A stretch of 64,000 nt of DNA from Pantoea anthophila (GCF_006494375.1 NZ_VHIZ01000017.1:1-64000), one strand, 5' to 3'. Shown: positions 27,805 to 37,804, numbered from the stretch's first letter. Translations and numbers: made by a program. The notes: generated by a model from the letters alone, not told the origin.

Positions 27805-28386
27805 TCAGTCTTTGTCGATACGACTGGCGTCAGCGCCCTGCTGACCCCGATATTTGGCATCTTCACGACGGTTATAAGGGCGCGCAGCCGGGCCAGAAAG
27901 CGGCTCGAAACTCAGCGCGCCGATAAGCATACCGGGACGCAGCGCCAGCGGCAGTTTACCGGAATTGTAGAACTCCAGCACGATCCGGCCCTGCCAGCCG
28001 GGATCGATGCGGTGCGCCGTGACATGCACCATCAGTCCGAGCCGGGCCAGCGAAGAGCGACCATCCAGCCAGCCCACCAGATCGTCCGGCAGCGTCACCG
28101 ACTCCAGCGTCACCGCCAGGGCCAGCTCACCCGGATGCAGGAAAAAGGCTTCGCCATCCGCCAGCACGATCTCATCGCTCATCACGCGATCCAGTGCCGC
28201 GCTCACTTCCTGTTTCGGGCCGCTCAGATCGATAAAGGCTGCGGTATGACCGCTGAAGGTACGGAACTGATTGCCCAGGCGCACATCGACCGTGGCGCCG
28301 TTGATGCGCTCGACCGGCGGACGCGGCTCAATCGCCAGCTTGCCACTGTCCAGCCAGGCTTCGATATCGCGATCGCATAATCTCAT
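27805..28386 (-). CDS. dcd: dCTP deaminase
   Basis: 193 residues from ATG at 28384-28386, exactly the E. coli length. The family motifs [13 protein letters not shown] at the start, [23 protein letters not shown] near residue 110 (with the catalytic Glu and substrate-binding residues further on at [11 protein letters not shown]) and the C-terminal [17 protein letters not shown] are all present. It deaminates dCTP to dUTP, the main route to dTTP in enterobacteria. A ten-codon upstream extension to another start is not conserved. It lies 12 bp before asmA. Confidence 0.97.
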   Translation of the reverse strand: MRLCDRDIEAWLDSGKLAIEPRPPVERINGATVDVRLGNQFRTFSGHTAAFIDLSGPKQEVSAALDRVMSDEIVLADGEAFFLHPGELALAVTLESVTLPDDLVGWLDGRSSLARLGLMVHVTAHRIDPGWQGRIVLEFYNSGKLPLALRPGMLIGALSFEPLSGPAARPYNRREDAKYRGQQGADASRIDKD

Positions 28387-28467
28387 TGCGGTAACTCCAT
28401 GACATGAGTGTAGCAAACCGGCAGGCGTGCCTGCCGCCGGTCTGCCTCACGTCCTCAGGGACGTGAA

Positions 28468-29109
28468 CTATTCAAAAAACTGATTGATTTTCGCCTTGAG
28501 GATATCGATGGCGATACGGTTCTTGCCGCCGCGCGGCACGATGATATCCGCGTACTGCTTAGACGGTTCGATAAACTGCAGGAACATCGGACGCACGGTC
28601 TTCTGATACTGGCTCATCACCGAATCCATGGAGCGGCCACGCTCATTGACGTCACGCTTCATACGGCGCATCAGACAGATGTCGAGCGGCGTGTCTACGA
28701 AGATGGAGAAGTTGAGCTCCTGGCGCAGGCGCGCGTCGGTCAGCAGCAGGATCCCCTCAAGGATAATCACCTTCTTCGCCTTGAGGATCTGCGTTTCCTG
28801 GGTGCGGGTGTGCTCGACATAGCTATACACCGGCAGCTCAATATCCTGCCCGGCTTTGACGGCCTGCAGATGCTGCAGCAGTAAATCATGATCCATCGCG
28901 CTCGGATGGTCATAATTGGTTTTAACCCTCTCTTCCATGGTGAGGTGACTTTGATCTTTGTAATACGCATCTTCCGGGATAACCCCGATATGCTCGCCAC
29001 CAACCTGATCACGGATTTCACGATAGAGCGTGCTGGCAATTAAACTTTTACCGGATGCGGAAGCGCCGGCAATGCCTACAATCACGCACTGATGGGACTT
29101 GTCAGTCAT
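28468..29109 (-). CDS. udk: Uridine/cytidine kinase
   Basis: 213 residues, the E. coli length. P-loop [11 protein letters not shown] at residues 12-22, EDAYYKDQ near residue 46, [14 protein letters not shown] near residue 65, and the lid arginines in [14 protein letters not shown] near residue 148. It phosphorylates uridine and cytidine with GTP or ATP in pyrimidine salvage. Two GC-rich inverted repeats (28414-28437 and 28448-28465) lie between its stop and dcd, without T-tracts. Confidence 0.96.
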   Translation of the reverse strand: MTDKSHQCVIVGIAGASASGKSLIASTLYREIRDQVGGEHIGVIPEDAYYKDQSHLTMEERVKTNYDHPSAMDHDLLLQHLQAVKAGQDIELPVYSYVEHTRTQETQILKAKKVIILEGILLLTDARLRQELNFSIFVDTPLDICLMRRMKRDVNERGRSMDSVMSQYQKTVRPMFLQFIEPSKQYADIIVPRGGKNRIAIDILKAKINQFFE

Positions 29110-29393
29110 ACTTTTTTAAGACCTGATAACTGGAGCCTGCCACTGGTCACACATTACGCGGGCAGCTGACGGGCCGAAATGGAGAGGGTGTGTTCGCGCT
29201 AAGTATAGGGATTTCGGCCTTTTGATGCCAGAGAAATGGCGTCTGCGACTTTTCAGACTTTCTCCTTTGGACGCCACTCATTTCACCGATAAACTAGTGT
29301 CACCCCCTACTCAGAAAAAAATGGCCTGCGCAGCGGGCCGTTCAGATAACCCGTGTCGCGAACGTGACGACCGAATGATGCATCAGGAGTTGT

Positions 29394-30008
29394 ATGCACT
29401 GGAAGACTTTGACCTATTTTGGCGACAGCATGCTGTTGATTCCGACAGCGGTGATTATTGCGCTGATTCTGCCGTGGAAGAGTGATAACCGTCTTACGGT
29501 GTTTTACTGGATTGTGGCATTTGGCCTGGCCGGTCTGACCGTCAGCCTCTCTAAAATTCTGTTTCTGGGCTTTGGCATCGGCAGCGCCCGCTTCAACTTT
29601 ACCGGCTTCAGCGGTCACAGCGCCATGTCTGCCACCCTGTGGCCAGTGATGCTGTGGCTAATCTCCGGGCGCTGGCCTGCGCTGCTGCGCGTGGCGGCGA
29701 TTGGCGTTGGCTATCTGATCCCGCTGATGGTCGGTTTCTCCCGTCTGGTTATCCACGCACACTCGAAAAGTGAGGTGGCGACCGGTCTGCTGCTGGGCTT
29801 CACGCTGAGCACCGCGTTTCTGATCTCCCAGCGCCGCACCGCGCTAAAGGGCTTCAGCTGGCCGCAAATCGGGGCCGCGCTGCTCGTGCCGTTTGTCCTG
29901 ATGAGTCACGGTCGCGTTGCCACTACCCAGCAGTTTCTGGAGCGCTTCTCCGCCAGCCTGGCGGGTCTGGAAAAACCCTACACCCGGGCCGATCTTTTTC
30001 GCCAGTAA
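29394..30008 (+). CDS. PAP2-family membrane phosphatase
   Basis: 204 residues with about six membrane segments. Phosphatase motif 2 appears as FTGFSGHSAMSA near residue 70 (catalytic His) and motif 3 as SRLVIHAHSKSE near residue 117 (SRx5Hx3E, with Glu where many members have Asp). Motif 1 (KX6RP) is not clear. Such proteins dephosphorylate lipid pyrophosphates, such as undecaprenyl pyrophosphate, or phosphatidylglycerol phosphate; which one cannot be told. AGGAG lies four bases before the ATG. E. coli has no such gene between udk and yegE. Confidence 0.8.
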   Translation: MHWKTLTYFGDSMLLIPTAVIIALILPWKSDNRLTVFYWIVAFGLAGLTVSLSKILFLGFGIGSARFNFTGFSGHSAMSATLWPVMLWLISGRWPALLRVAAIGVGYLIPLMVGFSRLVIHAHSKSEVATGLLLGFTLSTAFLISQRRTALKGFSWPQIGAALLVPFVLMSHGRVATTQQFLERFSASLAGLEKPYTRADLFRQ

Positions 30009-30171
30009 TCAACAGGCTGCCTATCGATATTTCCCTGCCCGTCAATTCGCTGAATAACGGGCAAACTCGATTTCCTCCCTTTTTTCTTTGCCGAATGTGC
30101 TAGCATGCAGTCAGAGAATGACCGGTGCCTGATTCGCCATTGCGGAGCCCTGCACCCTGCCGGAAGTCTGC

Positions 30172-33100
30172 ATGACGATTGAGATCTTTGCCCCGCAAAA
30201 TAGCACACCTGGCCGCTGGCTCTCGGCCCTGCTCCTGGGCTGTGCGGTATTTGTCCTGACGCTGTTCTGTCTTGAACTGATCGTGGTGAGCGTGAAAATT
30301 TCACCGCTCTGGTTCCCGACCACCTTCATGACCATTGTGGTGTTTCGCTGCCCGTTACGTCAGCTGCCGCTGCTGCTGACGGCCTGCGTGCTTGGCACCG
30401 CAGCCGCTAATGCCATCGTCATCGGCCCTGCCCTCTCTAACATTAAATTCGCCCTGCTCAACCTGGTGCAGGCAGGCGTGGGCGGGATGCTGCTGCGCGC
30501 CCTGCTCGATCGGCGTGCGCCGCTGAATTCGCTGCACGACTGGGCACGGCTGGTGCTGTCGGTGGGCATTGTGACCCCGCTGCTCGGCGGGCTGATGGCG
30601 CTGTGGATGCTCAGGGTCAGCGGGCATGCGTCGTTTCCCTTCTTCTATACCTGGGTGATCTCTGAAATCATCGGCATGCTGGTGTTAGGCCCGATGTTAC
30701 TGCTGATGCCATGGCCGCTGCGTCGCGCGCACTTCAGCGATCTGCGTCCGGCGGAGTGCGTGCTGACGCTGCTTATCACTTTAGGCGCCAGCTACCTGGC
30801 ACTGCGTTTTATGCCGTGGCCCTTTACCTTTATCGTGGTGATCCTCTTCTGGTGCGCCGTTCGCCTGCCTAAGCTGCAGGCGTTTGTGCTGTTCTTCCTC
30901 AATGCCAGCTTTATCGCATTATTGCTGGCCTGTAACCTGGTCAGCGTGGTGAATAACAACACCGCGCTGGGCCCGGTCTCCAGCTGGTTACCCTTCCTGC
31001 TGGTCCTGATCCCCAGCCATATTATGTCGCTGGTGATGGATGCGTTCCGGCGCGAAAAGCTGCATATCACCGACAGTGAAACCCGTTTCCGTCATGCGAT
31101 GGAGTACTCCGCGATCGGTATGGCGCTGGTCGCGCCGCAGGGTAACTGGCTGCAGGTGAACCGTTCGCTTTGCCAGATCCTGGGCTACCCGGCGGAGGAG
31201 CTGAAGCGGCTGACGTTTCAGCAGATTACCCATCCCGACGATCTGGCCCTCGACCTGCAGCATGTAAACCAGCTGCTGGAAGGTGAGATTGATACCTACA
31301 CCTTTGAAAAACGCTATTTCCGTAAGGATGGGGAGATCGTCTGGGCGCGGCTGACGGTTTCGCTGGTGCGTGACGGCGACACAGCACCGCTCTATTTTAT
31401 TGCGCAGATCATCGACATCTCCGAGCTGAAAAAGAGCGAGCAGGTAAACCGACGCCTGATGGAGCGCATCACGCTGGCGAATGAGGCGGGCGGCATCGGC
31501 GTCTGGGAGTGGAACCTGCTGACCGGCGAGATGCTGTGGGACAAGCGCATGTACGCCCTGTTTGGTCTGGCTCCGCACGAGTCGCCCAGTTATGACCTCT
31601 GGCTCCATCTGCTGCATACCGCCGATCGCGAATATGCCGCATTGACGGTGCAGCAGGCGATAGAGCTGCGCAGTGCGTTCCATATGGAGTACCGCATCGT
31701 GGACGCGCAGGGTCAGCGCTGGATCCGCACGCAGGCGAACCGGCAGCTGAGTAAAGAGGGCCGTATCGAGCGTATGCTCGGCATCTGTCAGGACATTACG
31801 CCGCTGCGTAATCTTAATGAAGCGCTGTTTCAGGAGAAAGAGCGCATGGCGATCACCCTGGACTCGATCGGCGAGGCGGTGATCAGTACCGATGAAGCGA
31901 TGCGCGTAGCCTTTATGAATCCGGTGGCGGAGAAGATGAGCGGCTGGTCTCAGGAGCAGGCCGCCGGCAAGCCGCTGAGCGAGCTGCTGCACATCACCCA
32001 GGGACAGACCGGCCCTGAGGTGGAGAATCTGCTACTGTGCCAGTTACCGCCGGAAAAAATCACCCCCGACCTGGATGAAGATCTGGTGCTGCACACCCCG
32101 GATGGCGGCCATATCGATATTCACTACAGCATTACGCCACTGCGCTCCGAGGCGGGTCTTGAACAGGGCGCGGTGATGGTTATTCAGGATGTGAGCGAGT
32201 CGCGAAAACTGATGAAGCGCCTGAGCTACAGCGCGCTGCATGACACCCTGACACGTCTGCCTAACCGGGCCAGCTTTGAGCTGCAGCTTAAGCGACTGCT
32301 GTTTGACGCGGCTGAACATCATCATCAGCACGTGCTGGTGTTCATCGACCTGGATAAGTTTAAAGCGGTCAATGACAGCGCCGGCCATGCTGCGGGCGAT
32401 GCGTTACTGCGGGAACTTTCAGAGCTGATGCAGCACCATCTGCGCAGCAGTGATTTCCTGGCCCGACTGGGCGGCGATGAGTTTGCCCTGCTGATGGCCG
32501 ACTGTCAGGTCGACCAGGCGCGTGACGTGGTGCAGCGGATTGTGGCCGCCGTAAACGACTATCGTTTCCAGTGGCAGGAACGCCGCTATCAGGTGGGGGC
32601 GAGCGCGGGCGTCACACAGATTTCCGCCGACAACTGCGTCAGCGGTGATGTGCTGTCGCAGGCAGACATCGCCTGCTACAACGCCAAACGCAGCGGGCGC
32701 GGACGGTTGGTCGTCTTTGAACAGCACCGCCTGCCGCTGCCGGGCAACCCTCAGGGAGTAGATGCTGCGATGATTGATGCGCTGCAAATTGAGCTGCCCG
32801 CCTGGGCTGTCGCCCCACCCAAAACGCCTCAGTCAGCCTTTATCTGGCTGCTGGAGGTCCAGCTATTGACTGCGGAGGGGATACTGGTGGATGAAACCCT
32901 GCTGCGTCATAACCTGCCGGATGAAACGCTGCGTCGCCGGCTCGATAGCAATATCATCGAGGCCTTTTTCCGCCAGGACGTCGGGACGCTGAATAAAAAA
33001 GGGATCCCGGTCATCCTGCCGCTGAGTGAAGAGCTGCTCGGTGACGCCGCTTTTGTGCAGCAACTCTGTCAGCGCTTTGTCGCCGCAGGTCTCGCCAGCA

Positions 33101-33507
33101 GCCGCTGTGGTTTTGCTTTTCCGGCCGCCAGCGTACTGAGTAAAAGCGATCGGTTCTATACCGCGCTGCTGCAGCTGCGTGAGTGTGGCTGTCGCATCGC
33201 GCTGCACCATTTTGGCCGCAATCTGGACGCCTTTAATCTGCTGAGTGACGAAGTGGTCGATTACCTGGTGCTGGCACCGGAACTGGTTGCTAACGCCCAC
33301 ACCAGCCTGATGGATGAGATGCTGCTGACCATCATTCAGGGCCAGGCAACGCAGCGCCATATTTCGGTGCTGGCGGGTCCGGTTTCCGTTCCGGCGGTGC
33401 TTAGCACGCTGGCTGATCTTGACGTCGATGGCGTCTGGGGCAGCGCGATAACCGAGCGTCAGCCGCTCCGTTCCCTGGCGGAAGATCGCCTCTTTGCTAT
33501 CCGCTGA
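30172..33507 (+). CDS. dgcE: Diguanylate cyclase DgcE (MASE1-PAS-GGDEF-degenerate EAL)
   Basis: 1,111 residues, close to E. coli DgcE/YegE (1,105). N-terminal MASE1 sensor of about eight membrane segments (residues 1-290). Three PAS/PAC modules follow: FRHAMEYSAIGMALV near residue 305, LANEAGGIGVWEWN near residue 435, and LDSIGEAVISTDEAM near residue 562. The GGDEF domain (about 685-845) has an intact LARLGGDEFALL active site near residue 766. The C-terminal region resembles an EAL domain but lacks the EAL and DDFGTG motifs (HHFGRN in their place), so it cannot hydrolyse c-di-GMP; the E. coli protein is likewise degenerate. It makes c-di-GMP and so promotes biofilm matrix production. Confidence 0.93.
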   Translation: MTIEIFAPQNSTPGRWLSALLLGCAVFVLTLFCLELIVVSVKISPLWFPTTFMTIVVFRCPLRQLPLLLTACVLGTAAANAIVIGPALSNIKFALLNLVQAGVGGMLLRALLDRRAPLNSLHDWARLVLSVGIVTPLLGGLMALWMLRVSGHASFPFFYTWVISEIIGMLVLGPMLLLMPWPLRRAHFSDLRPAECVLTLLITLGASYLALRFMPWPFTFIVVILFWCAVRLPKLQAFVLFFLNASFIALLLACNLVSVVNNNTALGPVSSWLPFLLVLIPSHIMSLVMDAFRREKLHITDSETRFRHAMEYSAIGMALVAPQGNWLQVNRSLCQILGYPAEELKRLTFQQITHPDDLALDLQHVNQLLEGEIDTYTFEKRYFRKDGEIVWARLTVSLVRDGDTAPLYFIAQIIDISELKKSEQVNRRLMERITLANEAGGIGVWEWNLLTGEMLWDKRMYALFGLAPHESPSYDLWLHLLHTADREYAALTVQQAIELRSAFHMEYRIVDAQGQRWIRTQANRQLSKEGRIERMLGICQDITPLRNLNEALFQEKERMAITLDSIGEAVISTDEAMRVAFMNPVAEKMSGWSQEQAAGKPLSELLHITQGQTGPEVENLLLCQLPPEKITPDLDEDLVLHTPDGGHIDIHYSITPLRSEAGLEQGAVMVIQDVSESRKLMKRLSYSALHDTLTRLPNRASFELQLKRLLFDAAEHHHQHVLVFIDLDKFKAVNDSAGHAAGDALLRELSELMQHHLRSSDFLARLGGDEFALLMADCQVDQARDVVQRIVAAVNDYRFQWQERRYQVGASAGVTQISADNCVSGDVLSQADIACYNAKRSGRGRLVVFEQHRLPLPGNPQGVDAAMIDALQIELPAWAVAPPKTPQSAFIWLLEVQLLTAEGILVDETLLRHNLPDETLRRRLDSNIIEAFFRQDVGTLNKKGIPVILPLSEELLGDAAFVQQLCQRFVAAGLASSRCGFAFPAASVLSKSDRFYTALLQLRECGCRIALHHFGRNLDAFNLLSDEVVDYLVLAPELVANAHTSLMDEMLLTIIQGQATQRHISVLAGPVSVPAVLSTLADLDVDGVWGSAITERQPLRSLAEDRLFAIR

Positions 33508-33582
33508 TTCCCGCGCTGGCCGCTTGCCACCCTGCTGAAGCTGCGCTAAAGTCGCCCCCTTTTTTCCGGCATGGGGGCGAAA

Positions 33583-34935
33583 ATGTTCATAGGATTCGAT
33601 TACGGCACGGCTAACTGCTCCATTGCAGTGAGCGAAAATGGCTCGCCGCGTCTGTTAACGCTGGAAAAGGGTCAGCGTCTGCTGCCGTCAATGATCTGTG
33701 CACCGACCCGCGAGTCGGTCAGCGAATGGCTCTATCGCCATCATCAGGTGGCAACCCCTGACAGTGAAACCACCGCGCTGCTGCAGCGCGCGCTGCGTTA
33801 CAACCGCGAAGAGGATATTGAGGTTCAGCCCGGCAGCGTGCAATTTGGTCTGACCGCCCTGCAGCACTACATGGTCGATCCCGAAGATGTCTGGTTCGTT
33901 AAATCCCCCAAATCCTTTCTGGGTGCCAGTGGCCTGAAGCCACAGCAGATCGCCCTGTTTGAAGATCTGGTCTGCGCCATGATGCTGCACATCCGCCAGC
34001 AGGGTGAAAGCCAGCTCGGGCAGACCCTCGATCAGGCGGTGATCGGTCGCCCTGTCAACTTCCAGGGGCTGGGCAGCGATGAGTCGAACCAGCAGGCAGA
34101 GGGTATCCTGCTGCGTGCCGCCCACCGCGCCGGATTCCGTGACGTTGAGTTTCAGTTTGAACCCGTCGCCGCCGGACTCGATTTCGAAGCGACCCTGCAG
34201 CAGGAGACGCGGGTGCTGGTGGTGGATATCGGCGGCGGCACCACCGACTGCTCGATGTTGCTGATGGGCCCGCAATGGCGAAACAGAGCCGACCGTCGTG
34301 AAAGCCTGCTGGGCCACAGTGGCTGTCGCGTCGGCGGTAACGATCTCGATATCATGCTGGCCTTTAAGACGCTGATGCCGCTGCTGGGTCTGGGCGGCAA
34401 CACTCAGAAGGGCACCGCCCTGCCCGCGCTGCCGTGGTGGAACGCGATTGCCATCAACGATGTGCCGGCGCAGAGCGACTTTTACAGCGCCGCCTGCGGG
34501 AAATGGCTGCGGGATTTAGTGCGTGACGCAGAACAGGGTGACATCGTGGCGCGTCTGCTGAAAGTGTGGCAGCAGAAGCTGAGTTACCGTTTAGTGCGCG
34601 CGGCGGAAGAGAGCAAGATTGCGCTGTCAGACGCCCCGGTGCATACCGCCTCACTCGACTTCGTGGCCGCCGCGCTGCAGACAGACGTGAGCGTGGGTCA
34701 GCTGCAGGAGGCGATCAGTCAGCCGCTGGAGAAAATCCTGGAGCAGGTGCAGCTCGCCTTAGCCACCAGCCAGATTAAGCCTGATGTCATTTACCTGACC
34801 GGCGGCAGTGCGCGTTCGCCTCTGCTGCGCGCGGCGCTGCAGCAGACGCTGCCCGACACGCCGATTGCCGGTGGCGATGATTTCGCCTCGGTCACGGCCG
34901 GTCTGGCACGCTGGGCAGAGGTGTTGTTCCGCTAG
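33583..34935 (+). CDS. yegD: Hsp70-like chaperone-related ATPase YegD
   Basis: 450 residues from ATG at 33583, the same length as E. coli YegD; the ATG four codons earlier is not conserved. Actin/Hsp70 ATPase motifs: phosphate 1 FIGFDYGTANCSIAV at the start, FVKSPKSFLGA near residue 106, AVIGRPVNFQG near residue 155, VEFQFEPVAAGLDFEATL near residue 188, phosphate 2 VLVVDIGGGTTDCSM near residue 208, and the adenosine motif YLTGGSARSPLL near residue 405. It has the nucleotide-binding domain and lacks the substrate-binding domain of DnaK. Its cellular role is not established. Confidence 0.94.
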   Translation: MFIGFDYGTANCSIAVSENGSPRLLTLEKGQRLLPSMICAPTRESVSEWLYRHHQVATPDSETTALLQRALRYNREEDIEVQPGSVQFGLTALQHYMVDPEDVWFVKSPKSFLGASGLKPQQIALFEDLVCAMMLHIRQQGESQLGQTLDQAVIGRPVNFQGLGSDESNQQAEGILLRAAHRAGFRDVEFQFEPVAAGLDFEATLQQETRVLVVDIGGGTTDCSMLLMGPQWRNRADRRESLLGHSGCRVGGNDLDIMLAFKTLMPLLGLGGNTQKGTALPALPWWNAIAINDVPAQSDFYSAACGKWLRDLVRDAEQGDIVARLLKVWQQKLSYRLVRAAEESKIALSDAPVHTASLDFVAAALQTDVSVGQLQEAISQPLEKILEQVQLALATSQIKPDVIYLTGGSARSPLLRAALQQTLPDTPIAGGDDFASVTAGLARWAEVLFR

Positions 34936-34952
34936 GCTGGCACTGTAATACT

Positions 34953-34980
34953 AAAAACGGCACCTGAGGGTGCCGTTTTT
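34953..34980 (+). terminator. Terminator after yegD
   Basis: Perfect inverted repeat AAAAACGGCACC / GGTGCCGTTTTT with loop TGAG, 17 bp beyond the yegD stop. The A- and T-flanked stem can act on both strands. Confidence 0.9.
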
Positions 34981-35052
34981 GTTTGCGGATAACTGAGAGC
35001 AGACTCCCATCGCTTTACGTCTGAGAGTCCTCTGTTCAGGTGTTATTGAGGA

Positions 35053-36396
35053 TCAGAAGGCAATATTGGCGCTGATACCGCCGATAAAGGCATCTTTGAC
35101 TTCACTCACCGCACCCGGTGCTACGACATACTGCAGGTTAGGCCGCAGTGACATCCAGTTCGTCACTTTGGCGTTGTAGTAAACCTCATAGTTGTACTCT
35201 GACCCTTCCTGAATCGGCAGATAGGTCGGGCTGTCAAAGCGGCTCTCACCGTTAGCCTGATTCTGCTGACGCAGTGAGCGGGTATAGTCGCTGTTCACAT
35301 GAATGCGTGATGCGCCTACGCCAATCTCATCCTGCGGACGGGCATCAAACGGACCGGTCCAGGTAAAGGCGACAGACTGGTAGTTGTCGGTTTTCGAGGT
35401 CTTGTGATCGTTCATCACAGCCTGTACCCGCACGCCCAGACCACGATTCACATCGCCATCCTGCGCGGTCAGCTGCTGTTGTAACAGCAGATAGCCGCCA
35501 TAGGCGTGAGCCTGATCCTGATAGCCGCCGTTGCGCCAGCTGCCATAAACATCGCCATCCACTGACGAGTAGTAGTAGCCGATGCGGTAGTTACCCGGTA
35601 ATTTCTCCGGCCCGAACGTCGGTTTCCAGCCCAGTTCGACCGGCACCAGATTGCCTTCAGAGTTGCTGGTATCCAGCCGGAAGCCATCGCCGCGATCGTA
35701 GTTGGCGCGGTTCTGGTTGTAGAAACCCACCTGGAAGAACAGCTCAGGCGTCATATTGATTTTTACCCGACCGCCCCACTGCGAGACCGGCCAGTTGAAC
35801 CAGCGGTCGCCACGCCAGTTACCCGCCTGGCCGCTGCCCAGCGCCAGGTTCTGGAACAGGTTGCCGTCGAAGTTATCGAAGTCCTCGCCCACGGTGACCC
35901 GCCCGGCTTTCAGATCAACTACATCGTTGAACAGCCCTTTGCGCAACCAGAACTGCGTCAGCCGCCAGGTCTGACCGCGACCGTACACCTCCTGAACCGA
36001 TGAGAGCATACCGGTGCGTTTATCCGCCACCTGCTCAGAGAGATTCTGTCCGTCGCGGTTAGTGACGGTCATCTGAAACTCTGCATCCTGCCAGTTCAGC
36101 AGTTTTTCCAGGTCGAAGTTGGTGCCAAACGTCCACTGATCGCTGTAGCGCATGGTGGTGTTGGTATCTGCGCCGCCACCCAGATTGGCGGCACTTTCCA
36201 TGGTGTAGTTAACGTCAAACTTAATCCCTTCGTCCTGCAGCTGCGTTCGGTAACCGTCCCAGTCACCAAACATCCATTCGGAATCCGGGCTCAGAGCGTC
36301 AGCCGCCATAGCGGGCGCGGAGAGAATAGCCAGGATCAGGGTGCCGGTTGCCACACGGCGCAGCGGAAAAGCGTGCTCTGCTTGTCTGTTTTTCAT
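35053..36396 (-). CDS. OprB-family carbohydrate-selective porin
   Basis: 447 residues. Signal peptide of about 31 residues ending ILSAPAMA, then the mature OprB start with WMFGDWDGYRTQLQDEGIKF near residue 41. Alternating hydrophobic beta strands run to the end and the chain closes with GGISANIAF, the aromatic C-terminal residue recognised by the BAM machinery. OprB proteins are monomeric 16-stranded porins for glucose and related sugars. There is no sugar transporter next to it, so its substrate is unknown. It lies between yegD and mdtA, a place where E. coli has other genes. Confidence 0.88.
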   Translation of the reverse strand: MKNRQAEHAFPLRRVATGTLILAILSAPAMAADALSPDSEWMFGDWDGYRTQLQDEGIKFDVNYTMESAANLGGGADTNTTMRYSDQWTFGTNFDLEKLLNWQDAEFQMTVTNRDGQNLSEQVADKRTGMLSSVQEVYGRGQTWRLTQFWLRKGLFNDVVDLKAGRVTVGEDFDNFDGNLFQNLALGSGQAGNWRGDRWFNWPVSQWGGRVKINMTPELFFQVGFYNQNRANYDRGDGFRLDTSNSEGNLVPVELGWKPTFGPEKLPGNYRIGYYYSSVDGDVYGSWRNGGYQDQAHAYGGYLLLQQQLTAQDGDVNRGLGVRVQAVMNDHKTSKTDNYQSVAFTWTGPFDARPQDEIGVGASRIHVNSDYTRSLRQQNQANGESRFDSPTYLPIQEGSEYNYEVYYNAKVTNWMSLRPNLQYVVAPGAVSEVKDAFIGGISANIAF

Positions 36397-36583
36397 GGTG
36401 CGTTTTCTTATGTGAGTGACAGGAAGTGACGCGCAGAGGATAGTGCTGGATAAACTTCAGTTTTTGTAAATACGTGCGCATAATTTCCTGAAACATCAGT
36501 TTATTAACGCATTTGTGATCGGGATCGCTGAATGGATACTCTGCGGGCAGAATGCGCATTTTTTGACAGGCGTAATCGATAAA

Positions 36584-36599
36584 GGGGCGCTAGCGCCCC
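36584..36599 (-). terminator. Possible terminator after the aldo/keto reductase gene
   Basis: Perfect 16-bp palindrome GGGGCGCTAGCGCCCC, five bases beyond the aldo/keto reductase stop, with only TTTA following on the minus strand. It separates that gene from the downstream porin gene. Confidence 0.55.
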
Positions 36600-36604
36600 C
36601 TGAA

Positions 36605-37564
36605 TCAGCGGCTGGCCTCGTCCAGCTGTGCAATCTGCTCTGGGGTCAGGGTCAGCTGTGTCGCCCCCACCAGGTCATCGATCTGCTGAAGCGAGGTGGC
36701 GCTGACGATCGGCGCGGTAATCCCGGGACGGGCGATCTGCCAGGCGAGTGCGACCTGCGTCGACGTCACCTGATGCGCCTCGCTGATGGCATCCAGCGCG
36801 TCGAGAATCCGCAATCCGCGCGGATTGAGGTATTTCTCTACCACGCCCTGCCCCCGTGCGCTTTTTCCGGCATCAGCCGCATCGCGGTATTTACCACTGA
36901 GAAAACCACTCGCCAGCGAGTAGTAGTTGATGACGCCCAGACCGTGCGCCATGACCACCGGCTCAAGCTCCGATTCATAGGGCTGACGGTCGTAGAGGTT
37001 ATATTCAGGTTGTAAGGTCTCATAGCGCGCCAGCCCCTGGCTCTCACTTACCTGCAGTGCCTCCTCAAGCCGCGCCGCACTGTAGTTAGAGGCTCCGATG
37101 GCGCGCACTTTCCCTTCCCGGATCAGGCTGTCGAAGGCACTCAGGGTGTCGGCCAGGGGCGTATCCTGGTCGTCGCGATGCGCCTGATAGAGATCGATAT
37201 AGTCAGTCTGTAACCGGCGCAGTGAATCTTCGACCGCCTGGCGAATATATTGCGGCTTCAGCCCGGTTTTCTCGGGTGACAGCTCCATGCCGACCTTGGT
37301 CGCCAGTACGATCTGGTCACGTTTACCGCTTTTTTTCAGCCACTCACCAATAATGGTTTCCGATTCTCCCCCTTTGTTGCCCGGTGCCCAGCGGGAATAG
37401 ACGTCGGCGGTGTCGATAAACCAGAGTCCTTTCTCCACCAGCGCATCCAGCAGCGAAAAGGAGGTCGGCTGATCCACCGTCCAGCCAAATACATTGCCGC
37501 CAAACGTCAGTAACGGCACCGCGATACCACTGTCACCTAACTGCCGGGTTTGATTCTGACTCAT
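36605..37564 (-). CDS. Aldo/keto reductase
   Basis: 319-residue (alpha/beta)8 NADPH-dependent oxidoreductase. The catalytic tetrad is visible: Asp and Tyr in FIDTADVYS (about residues 49-57), Lys in LATKVG near residue 86, and His in YQAHRDD near residue 126. The cofactor part has GASNYSAARLEEAL near residue 155. It belongs to the group that includes potassium-channel beta subunit-like and L-glyceraldehyde reductases. The substrate is not evident from sequence or neighbours. Confidence 0.88.
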   Translation of the reverse strand: MSQNQTRQLGDSGIAVPLLTFGGNVFGWTVDQPTSFSLLDALVEKGLWFIDTADVYSRWAPGNKGGESETIIGEWLKKSGKRDQIVLATKVGMELSPEKTGLKPQYIRQAVEDSLRRLQTDYIDLYQAHRDDQDTPLADTLSAFDSLIREGKVRAIGASNYSAARLEEALQVSESQGLARYETLQPEYNLYDRQPYESELEPVVMAHGLGVINYYSLASGFLSGKYRDAADAGKSARGQGVVEKYLNPRGLRILDALDAISEAHQVTSTQVALAWQIARPGITAPIVSATSLQQIDDLVGATQLTLTPEQIAQLDEASR

Positions 37565-37804
37565 CCTCTGCTCCTTATTTGCCTGATAAAGGGTCTTTAT
37601 CTCAGCATAGCAAAGGGATTTTCATGGCTTAATGACGATTGTGCTGCGATTAATGAAAGAACAGGCATAATTACGCCGTCCTGACAGATATCCTTAATTC
37701 CTTCAATTTCTGCCTGTCAGAGGCGACTACACTCTGTCGTTTGCAGGCTCCCCCTTTGATGCCTGCGCCTGGGACTACGTCACTGCTGGAGAGCATCAAC
37801 AATC

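Noticed and set aside
30988..31992. 334-codon open frame on the minus strand
   Set aside because: Antisense to the PAS region of dgcE, with no domain and biased composition.
37680..37720. CCTTAATTCCTTCAATTTC upstream of mdtA as a BaeR box
   Set aside because: Partial resemblance to direct-repeat BaeR sites, but too many mismatches to the E. coli box to claim.
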